From Actinacidiphila alni (lineage in GTDB: Bacteria; Actinomycetota; Actinomycetes; Streptomycetales; Streptomycetaceae): a stretch of 64,000 nt of DNA. The notes beneath the pieces are model-generated. The model worked only from the letters and a program-made list of their open reading frames with translations. It did not search any database and had not been told where the DNA came from. How positions within the stretch are numbered: the stretch's first letter is position 1; each line of letters opens with the position of its first letter. A program made the translations under genes and the position numbers. Positions 50,323-59,549 of this stretch are shown piece by piece. The stretch spans positions 310,001 through 374,000 of the forward strand of contig NZ_FONG01000002.1 of the NCBI RefSeq assembly GCF_900112845.1, written 5' to 3'.

Positions 50323-51420
50323 TCAGCCGCCGGCCGGTCCCCGCGGATGGCTGACGGTGGTGCGGTGCGCGCGGCGCTGCGAGGAGGTGCGGACGATGAG
50401 TTCCGTCGGCATCACCTGCTGCACGGGATGCGCGCCGCCGACGCCCTCGATGGCGTCGATGAGCAACTGCACGACGGCGGTGCCGATCCGTCGCGGCTGC
50501 AGCGAGAGTGTGGTGATCGGCGGCTCGGTGCTGGCGTAGACGGTGCTCTCGCTGCAGCAGACCAGCAGCAGGTCGTCCGGGACGCGCAGGCCGTAGCGGC
50601 GGGCCGCGGCGAGCAGATCGGTGCCGTTGGGGTCGAAGAGCCCGTAGACGGCGTCGGGGCGGTCCGGCCGCGCGAGTAAGCGGTCCGCGGCGACCGCGCC
50701 CGCGCGCGGGTCGTGCGCCGGGTACGACTCGTAGACCGGCTCCTGGCCGACGCGCTCGCACCACTCCAGGTACGCGGTGGTGGACAACCGGGTGTACGTG
50801 TCGGTGGTGGTGCCGGTGAGCAGGCCGATCCGGCGGGCGCCGGCCGCGGCGAGGTGGTCGAGGATGCCGAGGACGGCGGCCTCGTGGTCGTTGTCGACCC
50901 AGGCGTGCACGGGCAGGCTGCCGGCCGGGCGGCCGTCGGAGACCACCGGGACGCCCTGCCGGACCAGTTCGGTCACCAGCGGGTCGTGGTCGGAGGGGTC
51001 GATGACGACGGTGCCGTCCAGCGCCACGTTCCCCCACACGTCGTGCCGGGAGGACGCGGGCAGGATGACCAGGGCGTAGCCGCGGGCGAGCGCGGCGGAG
51101 GTGGCGGCTCTGGCCATCTCCGCGAAGTACGCGAATTCCGTGAAGGTGAACGGTTCTTCGCCGTAGGTGGTCACCGTCAGGCCGATCAGGCCCGATCTTC
51201 CGGTGCGCAGTGTGCGGGCCGCGGCGGACGGGCGGTAGCCCAGCCGGTCGGCGACCTCGCGGACATGGCGGCGGGTGGCGTCGGGCAGTCGGCCCTTGCC
51301 GTTGAGTGCGTCGGAGACAGTCGTGATCGAGACTCCGGCGGCGGCGGCGACATCCCTGATCCCCGCCCGCTCCAGCCGGCGTCCGGTCCGGCTCGCCTGG
51401 TGGTTCCCTGCTGCTGTCAT
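50323..51420 (-). CDS. LacI family transcriptional regulator
   Basis: 365 residues. The helix-turn-helix and hinge are at residues ~20-75 (GIRDVAAAAGVSITTVSDALNG, GYRPSAAARTLRTGRS). A periplasmic-binding-protein-like effector domain follows (GLIGLTVTTYGEEPF, VDNDHEAAVLGILDHLAAAG, DAVYGLFDPNGTDLLAAARRYG). Effector unknown, presumably a sugar. Nothing adjacent is clearly its target; hisC is divergent. The only carbohydrate enzyme in the window, GH3, is 20 kb away. Start ATG 51420. Confidence 0.88.
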   Translation of the reverse strand: MTAAGNHQASRTGRRLERAGIRDVAAAAGVSITTVSDALNGKGRLPDATRRHVREVADRLGYRPSAAARTLRTGRSGLIGLTVTTYGEEPFTFTEFAYFAEMARAATSAALARGYALVILPASSRHDVWGNVALDGTVVIDPSDHDPLVTELVRQGVPVVSDGRPAGSLPVHAWVDNDHEAAVLGILDHLAAAGARRIGLLTGTTTDTYTRLSTTAYLEWCERVGQEPVYESYPAHDPRAGAVAADRLLARPDRPDAVYGLFDPNGTDLLAAARRYGLRVPDDLLLVCCSESTVYASTEPPITTLSLQPRRIGTAVVQLLIDAIEGVGGAHPVQQVMPTELIVRTSSQRRAHRTTVSHPRGPAGG

Positions 51421-51491
51421 GGCCTGCCGATATTAGGGCGGCGCTGGTCCGGTCGGCGCCTGCCCCTGTGACCCCCCTGAAGATAGGTTTC

Positions 51492-51524
51492 TGCAAGATC
51501 GAATACCGTATGCAAGGTGGAATA
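51492..51524. promoter_or_regulatory. direct-repeat element between the lacI-type gene and hisC
   Basis: TGCAAGATCGAATA (51492-51505) and TGCAAGGTGGAATA (51511-51524) are spaced 19 bp start to start, followed by another TGCA. It is the AT-richest part of the 314-bp divergent region and may hold operator or promoter elements. Confidence 0.4.
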
Positions 51525-51734
51525 TGCAGGCGGCAGCGCATGCCGCGCGGCCGATACGGTCGCGGTCGCGGCCCGCACCCGTTCATTGGTCCACCAACAC
51601 GAGTGACACCAACTCACTCCTACGAGTTACGCGCGCCACCGCGCACGCCACCCGGGCACCCACAAGGAGCGCGCCCGCGGGCCCGTCCTGGCACCGCACT
51701 CCACAGGCGGGCGGGGCACTCGTAAGGTGAGGTC

Positions 51735-52823
51735 ATGACCACCCCGAAGCTGCGCGCGGAACTGGACGGCATCCCCACGTACAAGCCCGGGCGACCCCCG
51801 GCCGCGGAGGGGAGCGGGGACCGGACCGGTCCCGCTTTCAAGCTGTCCTCGAACGAGAACCCGTACCCTCCGCTGCCCGGTGTGCTGGAGGCGGCCACCG
51901 CCGCCGCGGCCGCCTTCAACCGTTATCCCGACCTGGCCTGCTCGGCGCTGACCGCGGAGCTGGCGGGACGTTTCGGCGTGCCCGAGGCACACATCGCGAC
52001 CGGCACCGGCTCGGTGGGCGTGGCCCAGCAGCTGCTCCAGTCGACGTCCGGGCCCGGGGACGAGGTGATCTACGCCTGGCGGTCGTTCGAGGCGTATCCG
52101 ATCATCACCCGGATCAGCGGCGCGCGGCCGGTGCAGGTGCCGCTGGACGCGGACGAGCGGCACGACCTGGACGCGATGGCCGCGGCGGTCACCGACCGCA
52201 CCCGGCTGATCTTCGTCTGCAACCCCAACAACCCGACCGGCACGGTGGTGCGCCGGGCCGAGCTGGAACGCTTCCTGGACCGGGTGCCGTCCGACGTGCT
52301 GGTGGTGCTGGACGAGGCGTACCGCGAATTCATCACCGACGCGGATGTTCCCGACGGAATCGATCTGTACCGGGACCGTCCGAATGTGGCGGTACTGCGG
52401 ACCTTCTCCAAGGCGTACGGCCTGGCCGGGCTGCGGATCGGCTTCGCGGTGGCGCACGAGCCGGTGGCGGCGGCGCTGCGCAAGACGGCGGTGCCCTTCG
52501 GCGTCAGCCAGCTCGCGCAGGACGCGGCGGTGGCCAGCCTGCGCGCCGAGCCGGCGCTGCTGGAGCGGGTCGCGGGCCTGGTCGCCGAGCGGAGCCGGGT
52601 GGTCGAGGCGCTGACCGGCCAGGGCTGGACGGTGCCCGAGACGCAGGCCAACTTCGTGTGGCTGCGGCTGGGGGAGCGGACGGCCGACTTCGCGGCGGCG
52701 GCCGAGCGGGCCGGCACCACCGTCCGCCCCTTCGCGGGCGAGGGCGTACGGATCACCATCGGTGAGACCGAAGCCAACGATCTGCTGCTGCACACCGCCG
52801 AGACCTTCCGCAAGGAGCTGTAA
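51735..52823 (+). CDS. hisC: histidinol-phosphate aminotransferase-type PLP enzyme
   Basis: 362 residues from ATG 51735. A class I/II aminotransferase: [14 protein letters not shown] (substrate-binding), [25 protein letters not shown] (Asn for PLP ring), DEAYREFI, and the PLP lysine in [14 protein letters not shown]. It transfers an amino group to imidazole acetol phosphate in histidine synthesis; streptomycetes have a second hisC in the main his operon, so this copy may act on histidine or aromatic amino acids. AAGGTGAGGTC precedes the start. Two hairpins follow the gene. Confidence 0.88.
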   Translation: MTTPKLRAELDGIPTYKPGRPPAAEGSGDRTGPAFKLSSNENPYPPLPGVLEAATAAAAAFNRYPDLACSALTAELAGRFGVPEAHIATGTGSVGVAQQLLQSTSGPGDEVIYAWRSFEAYPIITRISGARPVQVPLDADERHDLDAMAAAVTDRTRLIFVCNPNNPTGTVVRRAELERFLDRVPSDVLVVLDEAYREFITDADVPDGIDLYRDRPNVAVLRTFSKAYGLAGLRIGFAVAHEPVAAALRKTAVPFGVSQLAQDAAVASLRAEPALLERVAGLVAERSRVVEALTGQGWTVPETQANFVWLRLGERTADFAAAAERAGTTVRPFAGEGVRITIGETEANDLLLHTAETFRKEL

Positions 52824-52847
52824 CGGCCCTTGCGCGAAAGGGCCGTT
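52822..52847 (+). terminator. first hairpin after hisC
   Basis: AACGGCCCTT (52822-52831) and AAGGGCCGTT (52838-52847) form a perfect 10-bp stem with a 6-nt loop, immediately at the hisC stop codon. Confidence 0.6.
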
Positions 52848-52882
52848 CGGCCCTGGTCGGCCCCGCTGAACTGCCCCGACGG

Positions 52883-52914
52883 CCCCCTGACACCCCCCGG
52901 TGTCAGGGGGTTTT
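52883..52914 (+). terminator. Rho-independent terminator between hisC and cydA
   Basis: CCCCCTGACACC (52883-52894) and GGTGTCAGGGGG (52899-52910) form a perfect 12-bp stem with loop CCCC, followed by TTTT. Confidence 0.9.
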
Positions 52915-52934
52915 ATCGTGTGGGTGATACTACC

Positions 52935-52952
52935 TTGTGAATGTATTCACGT
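52935..52952. promoter_or_regulatory. Rex-type operator upstream of cydA
   Basis: TTGTGAATGTATTCACGT matches the Rex operator (TTGTGAA, 4 bp, TTCACAA) except for the last two bases. A TTCACAA half-site follows at 52952-52958, and a second inverted repeat, CACGTTC (52948-52954) with GAACGTG (52961-52967), overlaps it. S. coelicolor Rex controls cydABCD by NADH/NAD ratio (established). The site is ~90-107 bp before cydA. Confidence 0.75.
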
Positions 52953-53041
52953 TCACAAGCGAACGTGTCGTGCCCATAAGGCGTGTCATGTCCGGTGAAC
53001 ATGGGGCGAAAGCCTCAATACGGCAGCAAAGGAGGCGGATC

Positions 53042-54556
53042 GTGCAGCTCGCGCTGGAGCCACTGGACGTCGCCCGATGGCAGTTCGGCGTCACCACCGT
53101 CTACCACTTCCTCTTCGTCCCGCTGACGATCTCGCTGTCCGCCCTCACCGCGGGGCTCCAGACCGCGTGGGTGCGCAGCGGCAACGAGAAGTACCTCAAG
53201 GCCACCAAGTTCTGGGGCAAGCTCTTCCTGATCAACATCGCGATGGGTGTGGTCACCGGCATCGTGCAGGAGTTCCAGTTCGGCATGAACTGGTCGGACT
53301 ACTCCCGCTTCGTCGGCGACATCTTCGGCGCCCCGCTCGCCTTCGAGGCCCTGATCGCCTTCTTCTTCGAGTCCACCTTCATCGGACTGTGGATCTTCGG
53401 CTGGGACAAGCTGCCGAAGAAGATCCATCTCGCCTGCATCTGGATGGTCTCGATCGGGACGATCCTGTCGGCGTATTTCATCCTGGCCGCCAACTCCTGG
53501 ATGCAGCACCCGGTCGGCTACCGCTACAACCCGAAGACCAAGCGCGCCGAACTCACCGACTTCTGGACCGTGCTCACCCAGAACACCGCGCTCGCCCAGT
53601 TCTTCCACACCATCTCCGCCGCCTTCCTCACCGGCGCCGCCTTCATGATCGGCATCGCCGCCTACCACCTGGCGCGCAAGCGGCACATCGCCGTGATGCG
53701 CTCCTCGCTGCGGCTGGCCCTGGTGATCGCCGTCGTCGCCGGCGCGCTCACCGCGATCAGCGGCGACACCCTCGGCAAGGTCATGTTCAAGCAGCAGCCG
53801 ATGAAGATGGCCGCCGCCGAGGCGCTGTGGGACGGCCAGAACGGCGCCCCCTTCTCGATCTTCGCGGTCGGCGACGTCAGCAAGGGGCACAACAGCGTCG
53901 AAATAGAGATTCCGAACCTGCTGTCCTTCCTGGCCACCGACGACTTCCACGCCTACGTGGGCGGCATCAACGACGTCAACAAGCAGGAGCAGCAGAAGTA
54001 CGGCCCCGGCGACTACCGGCCCAACATCCCCGTCGCCTACTGGGGCTTCCGCTGGATGATCGGCTTCGGTGTCGTCTCGATCGGCGTCGGCGCGGCCGGC
54101 CTGTGGCTGACCCGCCGCAAGTTCTGGCTGGCGCCCGCGCACCGCACCGGCGACGACGAGGTGCCGCATCTGATGCTCACCAAGAACGGTCAGCTCGGCC
54201 CGCGCCTGTCGCGCTGGTACTGGTGGATCGCCCTGTGGACCATGGTCTTCCCGCTGCTGGCCAACTCCTGGGGCTGGATCTTCACCGAGACCGGCCGCCA
54301 GCCCTGGGTGGTCTACGGAGTGCTGCGCACCCGCGACGCGGTCTCCCCCACCGTCTCCACCGGTGAGGTGTTCACCTCGCTGATCGTCTTCACCCTCCTC
54401 TACGCGGCCCTCGCCGTCGTCGAGGTGCGGCTGCTCCTGAAGTACGCCAAGGCGGGTCCCGCCGAACTCACCGACGACGACCGCCGCTCCCCCACCCGTA
54501 TCGGCGGCGACGGCGGCGACGCGGACGCCGACCGCCCGATGGCGTTCTCGTACTGA
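53042..54556 (+). CDS. cydA: cytochrome bd ubiquinol oxidase subunit I
   Basis: 504 residues from GTG 53042 (MQLALEPLDVARWQFGVTT), placed by AAAGGAGGCGG upstream. Nine or so helices. Conserved features: VTTVYHFLFVPLT with the haem b595 axial His (H22); EFQFGMNWSDYSRFVGDIFG; IAFFFESTFIGLWIFGWD with the essential Glu; HTISAAFLTGAAFM; and YWGFRWMIGFG. Subunit I of the membrane-bound quinol oxidase that reduces O2 under low oxygen. It heads cydA-cydB-cydDC and is preceded by the Rex-type site. Confidence 0.97.
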   Translation: MQLALEPLDVARWQFGVTTVYHFLFVPLTISLSALTAGLQTAWVRSGNEKYLKATKFWGKLFLINIAMGVVTGIVQEFQFGMNWSDYSRFVGDIFGAPLAFEALIAFFFESTFIGLWIFGWDKLPKKIHLACIWMVSIGTILSAYFILAANSWMQHPVGYRYNPKTKRAELTDFWTVLTQNTALAQFFHTISAAFLTGAAFMIGIAAYHLARKRHIAVMRSSLRLALVIAVVAGALTAISGDTLGKVMFKQQPMKMAAAEALWDGQNGAPFSIFAVGDVSKGHNSVEIEIPNLLSFLATDDFHAYVGGINDVNKQEQQKYGPGDYRPNIPVAYWGFRWMIGFGVVSIGVGAAGLWLTRRKFWLAPAHRTGDDEVPHLMLTKNGQLGPRLSRWYWWIALWTMVFPLLANSWGWIFTETGRQPWVVYGVLRTRDAVSPTVSTGEVFTSLIVFTLLYAALAVVEVRLLLKYAKAGPAELTDDDRRSPTRIGGDGGDADADRPMAFSY

Positions 54557-54600
54557 GACCAGTCCCGAGACCTGTACTGACGTACTGAGAGGAGTGCGAC

Positions 54601-55608
54601 ATGCATCTGCACGATGTCTGGTTCGTTCTCATCGCGGTCCTGTGGACCGGTTACTTCTTCCTGGAGGGCTTCGACTTCGGGGTCGGCATCCTCACCAAGC
54701 TGCTGGCCCGCGACCGGACCGAGAAGCGGGTGCTGATCAACACCATCGGCCCGGTCTGGGACGGCAACGAGGTGTGGCTGCTCACCGCGGGCGGCGCGAC
54801 CTTCGCCGCCTTCCCCGACTGGTACGCCACCCTCTTCTCCGGCTTCTACCTGCCGCTGCTGATCATCCTGGTCTGCCTGATCGTGCGCGGTGTCGCCTTC
54901 GAGTACCGCGCCAAGCGGGACGACGAGCGCTGGCAGCGCAACTGGGAGAACGCGATCTTCTGGACCTCCCTGGTCCCGGCGCTGCTGTGGGGCGTCGCCT
55001 TCGCGAACATCGTGCGGGGCGTGAAGATCGACGCGAACAAGGAGTACGTGGGCAACTTCTGGGACCTGCTCAACGGTTACTCGATCCTCGGCGGCCTCGT
55101 CACGCTGACCCTGTTCACCTTCCACGGCGCCGTCTTCGTCTCGCTGAAGACGCTCGGCGACATCCGGGACCGGGCCCGTGCCTTCGCCACCCGGGTCGGG
55201 GCCGGCACCGCCGTCCTCGCGCTGGCCTTCCTGATCTGGACCCAGGCCGCGCACGGCAACGGCCGCAGCATCGCGGCGCTGGTCGTCGCCGTGGCCGCCC
55301 TGGTCGGGGCGCTGGCCGCCAACCTCGCCGGGCGGGAGGGCTGGTCGTTCGCGCTGTCCGGCGTCACGATCGCGGCGGCCGTCGCCATGCTCTTCCTGGC
55401 GCTCTTCCCGGACGTGATGCCGTCCTCGCTCAACAGCGACTGGAATCTGACGGTCGGCAACGCCTCGGCCACCCCGTACACGCTGAAGATCATGACGTGG
55501 TGCGCGGGCGTCGCCACCCCGCTGGTGCTGCTCTACCAGGGCTGGACCTACTGGGTCTTCCGCAAGCGGATCGGCACCCAGCACATCGCAGCCGCGACCG
55601 GTCACTGA
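54601..55608 (+). CDS. cydB: cytochrome bd ubiquinol oxidase subunit II
   Basis: 335 residues from ATG 54601 (MHLHDVWFVLIAVLWTGYFF), with GAGAGGAG upstream, 44 bp after cydA. About eight helices. It has the family's LEGFDFGVGIL, NTIGPVWDGNEVWLLTAGGATFAAFP and the C-terminal LLYQGWTYWVFRKRI. Partner of CydA in the bd oxidase. Confidence 0.97.
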   Translation: MHLHDVWFVLIAVLWTGYFFLEGFDFGVGILTKLLARDRTEKRVLINTIGPVWDGNEVWLLTAGGATFAAFPDWYATLFSGFYLPLLIILVCLIVRGVAFEYRAKRDDERWQRNWENAIFWTSLVPALLWGVAFANIVRGVKIDANKEYVGNFWDLLNGYSILGGLVTLTLFTFHGAVFVSLKTLGDIRDRARAFATRVGAGTAVLALAFLIWTQAAHGNGRSIAALVVAVAALVGALAANLAGREGWSFALSGVTIAAAVAMLFLALFPDVMPSSLNSDWNLTVGNASATPYTLKIMTWCAGVATPLVLLYQGWTYWVFRKRIGTQHIAAATGH

Positions 55609-55660
55609 GACCGGATCCGCACCGGCACCGACCGCCTGGACCGTCCGACCCGGAGGGGAT

Positions 55661-55674
55661 GTTTCACGTGAAAC
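55661..55674. other. consensus parS site overlapping the 5' end of cydDC
   Basis: GTTTCACGTGAAAC, a perfect match to the Streptomyces parS consensus and the only one in the window. It encloses the GTG at 55668-55670, the probable cydDC start codon. Confidence 0.9.
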
Positions 55675-58600
55675 CTGTCGATCCGCGACTGCTGCGGTAC
55701 GCCCGTACCACCCGGGTCTTCCTGGCCGGCTCCGTACTGCTCGGGGTGGCCGGGGCGGGGCTGATCGTCGCTCAGGCGGTGCTGATCGCCGATGTGGTGG
55801 TCGGCGGCTTCCAGGGCGGCGAGGGGACCGGCGAGCTGCGCGGCACGCTGCTGTGGCTGGTCGCCGTCGCCGCCGGGCGGGCGCTGGTGGGCTGGCTCAC
55901 CGAACTGTGCGCCCACCGGGCGGGCGCGGCGGCCAAGTCGCAGTTGCGCGGCCGGCTGCTGGAGCGGGCCACCGCGCTCGGCCCCGGCTGGCTGACCGGC
56001 CGCCGCAGCGGCGAGCTGACCACGCTCGCCACCCGCGGGATCGACGCGCTGGACGACTACTTCGCCCGCTATCTGCCGCAGCTCGGGCTCGCGGTCGTGG
56101 TGCCCGCGGTCGTGCTGGCCCGGATTCTGGCCGCCGACTGGGTCTCGGCGCTCACCATCGCGCTGACGCTGCCGCTCATCCCGCTGTTCATGGTGCTGGT
56201 CGGCTGGGCCACCCGGGACCGGATGGACCGGCAGTGGAAGCTGCTGGCCCGGCTGTCCGGGCACTTCCTGGACGTCGTCGCCGGCCTGCCGACGCTCAAG
56301 GTGTTCGGCCGGGCCAAGGCGCAGGCCGACAACATCCGCGCTATCACCGGCGACTACCGGCGGGCCACTCTCAAGACGCTGCGGATCGCGTTCCTGTCCT
56401 CCTTCGTCCTGGAACTGCTCGCCACCATCTCCGTCGCCCTGGTCGCGGTCGGCATCGGCATGCGGCTGGTGCACGGTGAACTCTCGCTGCGCACCGGGCT
56501 GCTGGTGCTGATCCTGGCGCCCGAGGCGTATCTGCCGCTGCGGCAGGTCGGCGCGCAATACCACGCGGCGGCCGAGGGGCTGGCCGCCGCCGAGCAGGTC
56601 TTCGAGGTGCTGGAGACGGAGCCGGCGACCGCGCCGGGCGGGGCGGCGGTGCCCGATCTGCGGTCGGCGACGATCACGGTCGACGGTCTCGCCGTGCGCG
56701 ACGGCGGCTCGCTCGCGACCACCGGTTTCACGCTCGCGCCCGGCGAGACGGTGGCGGTCACCGGGCCCAGCGGTGTCGGCAAGACCACGCTGCTCAATGC
56801 GCTGCTGGGTTTCGTCCCGGCCGCCGAGGGCCGGATCCTGGTCGGCGGCACCGACCTGACCGCGCTCGACCCCGCCGACTGGCACCGGCAGATCGCCTGG
56901 GTCCCGCAGCATCCGCACCTGTTCGCCGGCACCGTCGCCGACAACGTACGGCTGGCCCGGCCGGACGCCGACGACGCCGCCGTACGGGCCGCCCTCGCCG
57001 ACGCCGGCGCCCTGTCCTTCGTCTCCCCCACCGACCTCCTCACCGAGGACGGCACCAATCTCTCGGCCGGCCAGCGCCAGCGCGTCGCCCTCGCCCGCGC
57101 CTTCCTCGCCGACCGCCCCCTGCTCCTCCTGGACGAGCCCACCGCCAATCTCGACGGCGCCACCGAGGCCGACGTCGTCGCCACCCTCCACCGCCTCACC
57201 GCCACCCGCACCGTCCTCCTGATCGCCCACCGCCCGGCCCTCCTCCCCCTTGCCGACAAGGTCGTAACCCTGCGCCCCGCACCCGAACCGGTGGACACCG
57301 CACCCGAGCCCCGGGCGCTGGCGCCGCGTTCGACCGCCCGTCCCGCGCCCGCGGTAAGTGCGACGGCGGGGCCGGCGGCCCGGCTTGAAGTTCACGCCGA
57401 CGCCGATGCCAGCACCCAGCCCGCGCCGGGCGGGCGGGACGCCGTCGCGTCCGTGGCGGCGCCTGCTCACGCGGGCCCTGCCGTCGATGACCTGCCCGCG
57501 CTTCCGGGCGGGCGTCGCCCGGACGACGCGCCTGAGCGCGGGGCCTCCGGCCGTACCGGTGCTCCCGATGCCTCCGGCAGGGAGCAGAGCACCGTGCTCA
57601 ACCGCCTCACCGGCGGCGCGCGGCGCCGGTTCTGGGCCGCCGTCGCGCTCGGCGCGCTCGCGCTGCTGTCGGCGGTCGGGCTGATGGCGACGTCCGGGTG
57701 GCTGATCAGCCGGGCGTCGCAGCAGCCGCCGGTGCTGTATCTGATGGTGGCGGTCACCGCGACGCGGGCGTTCGGGATCGGCCGGGCGGTGTTCCGGTAC
57801 GGCGAGCGGCTCGTGGCGCACGACGCGGTGTTCCGAGCGCTGGCCGGGGTCCGGGTGGCGGTCTTCCGGCGGCTGGAGCGGCTGGCGCCCGCCGGGCTCG
57901 GCGCGACCCGGCGCGGTGACCTGCTGTCCCGGCTGGTCGCCGACGTGGATGCTGTCCAGGACCACTATCTGCGCTGGCTGCTGCCCGCCCTGACCGGCGG
58001 CGTCGTCGGCGCGGTCGCCGCCGCCTTCACCGGCTGGCTACTGCCCGCCGCCGGGGCGGTCCTCGCGGCGGGCCTGCTCGCCGCGGGCGTCGCCGTGCCC
58101 GCGCTGTCGGCCGCCGTCGCCCGCCGTACGCAGGCCCGGCTCGCGCCCGCGCGCGGCGAACTGTCCGCCCGGGTGCTCGGCCTGTTCACCGGCACCGCCG
58201 AACTGACCGTCGCGGGCGCCCTCCCGCGCCGCCGTGCGGACGCCGAGCGCGCCGACCGTACCCTCACCGCGATCGCCGCCCGCTCGGCCGCCGCGACCGC
58301 GCTCGGCGCCGGACTCACCGCGCTGATCAGCGGTCTGACGGTGACGGCGTGCGCGTACGCCGGTGTCGCGGCTGTCGCCGGACATCACCTCCAGGGCGTC
58401 GCGCTGGCCGTCGTCGTCCTCACGCCGCTCGCCGCCTTCGAGGCCGTCACGGGGATGCCGGCCGCCGTGCAGCAGCGGCAGCGCAGCCGCCGCTCGGCGG
58501 CGCGGGTGGCCGAGGTGCTGGACGCGCCGCTGCCCGTACGGGAGCCGGAGCGGCCCGCCGCCCCGCCCGCCGCGCCCTTCCCGCTGGTGGTGCGCGGGCT

Positions 58601-59345
58601 GACGGCCCGCCACCCGGGCCAGGCCGAGCCGGCGCTCCACGACGTCGACCTCACGCTCACCGCGGGCCGCCGCGTCGCCGTCGTCGGCGCCTCGGGCGCG
58701 GGCAAGACGACGCTCGCGCACGTCCTGCTGCGCTTCCTGGACGCCGAGGCGGGCACATACACGCTGGCCGGGCAGGACGCGGCCGGGCTGGACGGCGACG
58801 ACGTACGCCGCCTGGTCGGGCTGTGCGCCCAGGACGCGCACGTCTTCGACAGCACCGTCCGGGAGGATCTGCGGCTGGCCCGCCCCGGCGCGGACGACGC
58901 CGAACTACGGGACGCGCTGGCCGCCGCCCGGCTCGACATCGGCCTCGACACCCTCGTCGGCGAGCACGGCGCCCGGCTGTCCGGCGGCATGCGGCAGCGC
59001 CTGGCGCTGGCCCGCGCGCTGCTGGCCCGCTTCCCCGTCCTCGTGCTGGACGAGCCCGCCGAGCACCTCGACCTGGCCACCGCCGACGCCCTGACCGCCG
59101 ATCTGCTGGCCGCCACCCGCGGCCGTACGACGCTGATCATCACCCACCGGCTCGCGGGCCTCGCGGACGGCGCGGTCGACGAGATCGTGGTGCTGGAGCG
59201 GGGCCGCGTCGTGCAGCGCGGCTCCTACGCCGAACTTGCGGCGGCCGAGGGCGACTTCCGCCGCGCGCTGGAACGCGAGCGGCTCGCGGACGCGGGCGCC
59301 GGTGCCCCCGCGCAGTCCGATCACCTCGCGATGACCGCCGCCTGA
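55668..59345 (+). CDS. cydCD: fused CydD-CydC ABC exporter for bd-oxidase assembly
   Basis: 1225 residues from GTG 55668 (MKPVDPRLLRYARTTR); an ATG at 55659 would add MFH. The GTG is preferred because GGAGGGG lies nine bases upstream and because homologues start MKPxDPRLLR. Two complete ABC halves: helices 1-~310, Walker A GPSGVGKTT (~376), signature LSAGQ (~465), Walker B LLLLDEP; a Pro/Ala-rich linker (~535-640); second membrane domain from ~650; Walker A GASGAGKTT, signature LSGGM, Walker B VLDEP. CydDC exports cysteine/glutathione and is needed for haem insertion into bd oxidase. It is fused in Streptomyces. Confidence 0.96.
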   Translation: MKPVDPRLLRYARTTRVFLAGSVLLGVAGAGLIVAQAVLIADVVVGGFQGGEGTGELRGTLLWLVAVAAGRALVGWLTELCAHRAGAAAKSQLRGRLLERATALGPGWLTGRRSGELTTLATRGIDALDDYFARYLPQLGLAVVVPAVVLARILAADWVSALTIALTLPLIPLFMVLVGWATRDRMDRQWKLLARLSGHFLDVVAGLPTLKVFGRAKAQADNIRAITGDYRRATLKTLRIAFLSSFVLELLATISVALVAVGIGMRLVHGELSLRTGLLVLILAPEAYLPLRQVGAQYHAAAEGLAAAEQVFEVLETEPATAPGGAAVPDLRSATITVDGLAVRDGGSLATTGFTLAPGETVAVTGPSGVGKTTLLNALLGFVPAAEGRILVGGTDLTALDPADWHRQIAWVPQHPHLFAGTVADNVRLARPDADDAAVRAALADAGALSFVSPTDLLTEDGTNLSAGQRQRVALARAFLADRPLLLLDEPTANLDGATEADVVATLHRLTATRTVLLIAHRPALLPLADKVVTLRPAPEPVDTAPEPRALAPRSTARPAPAVSATAGPAARLEVHADADASTQPAPGGRDAVASVAAPAHAGPAVDDLPALPGGRRPDDAPERGASGRTGAPDASGREQSTVLNRLTGGARRRFWAAVALGALALLSAVGLMATSGWLISRASQQPPVLYLMVAVTATRAFGIGRAVFRYGERLVAHDAVFRALAGVRVAVFRRLERLAPAGLGATRRGDLLSRLVADVDAVQDHYLRWLLPALTGGVVGAVAAAFTGWLLPAAGAVLAAGLLAAGVAVPALSAAVARRTQARLAPARGELSARVLGLFTGTAELTVAGALPRRRADAERADRTLTAIAARSAAATALGAGLTALISGLTVTACAYAGVAAVAGHHLQGVALAVVVLTPLAAFEAVTGMPAAVQQRQRSRRSAARVAEVLDAPLPVREPERPAAPPAAPFPLVVRGLTARHPGQAEPALHDVDLTLTAGRRVAVVGASGAGKTTLAHVLLRFLDAEAGTYTLAGQDAAGLDGDDVRRLVGLCAQDAHVFDSTVREDLRLARPGADDAELRDALAAARLDIGLDTLVGEHGARLSGGMRQRLALARALLARFPVLVLDEPAEHLDLATADALTADLLAATRGRTTLIITHRLAGLADGAVDEIVVLERGRVVQRGSYAELAAAEGDFRRALERERLADAGAGAPAQSDHLAMTAA

Positions 59346-59392
59346 CCCGGCTCCCCGATTGCATGCGCTCACGACTACGACCAACCAGCGAC

Positions 59393-59439
59393 CCGAAATG
59401 TGAGGTGGAATTCGCAGTCGATTTGACCTCACATTTCGG
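59393..59439. promoter_or_regulatory. 14-bp inverted repeat between cydDC and the sensor kinase gene
   Basis: CCGAAATGTGAGGT (59393-59406) and ACCTCACATTTCGG (59426-59439) are perfect inverted repeats around 19 bp, with arms AT-richer than the surroundings. No U-tract follows. It may be an operator for the kinase gene or a weak terminator of the cyd operon. Confidence 0.5.
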
Positions 59440-59549
59440 CGGGCTGCGTGGTCGGACAGATGAGACGGACGCACCGCCCGCCGGACCCGGGTCGCCGGGA
59501 TGCCGGGCATAAGGGGCGAAACGCCGTCGCGGCTCCTACGCTCGGGGGC

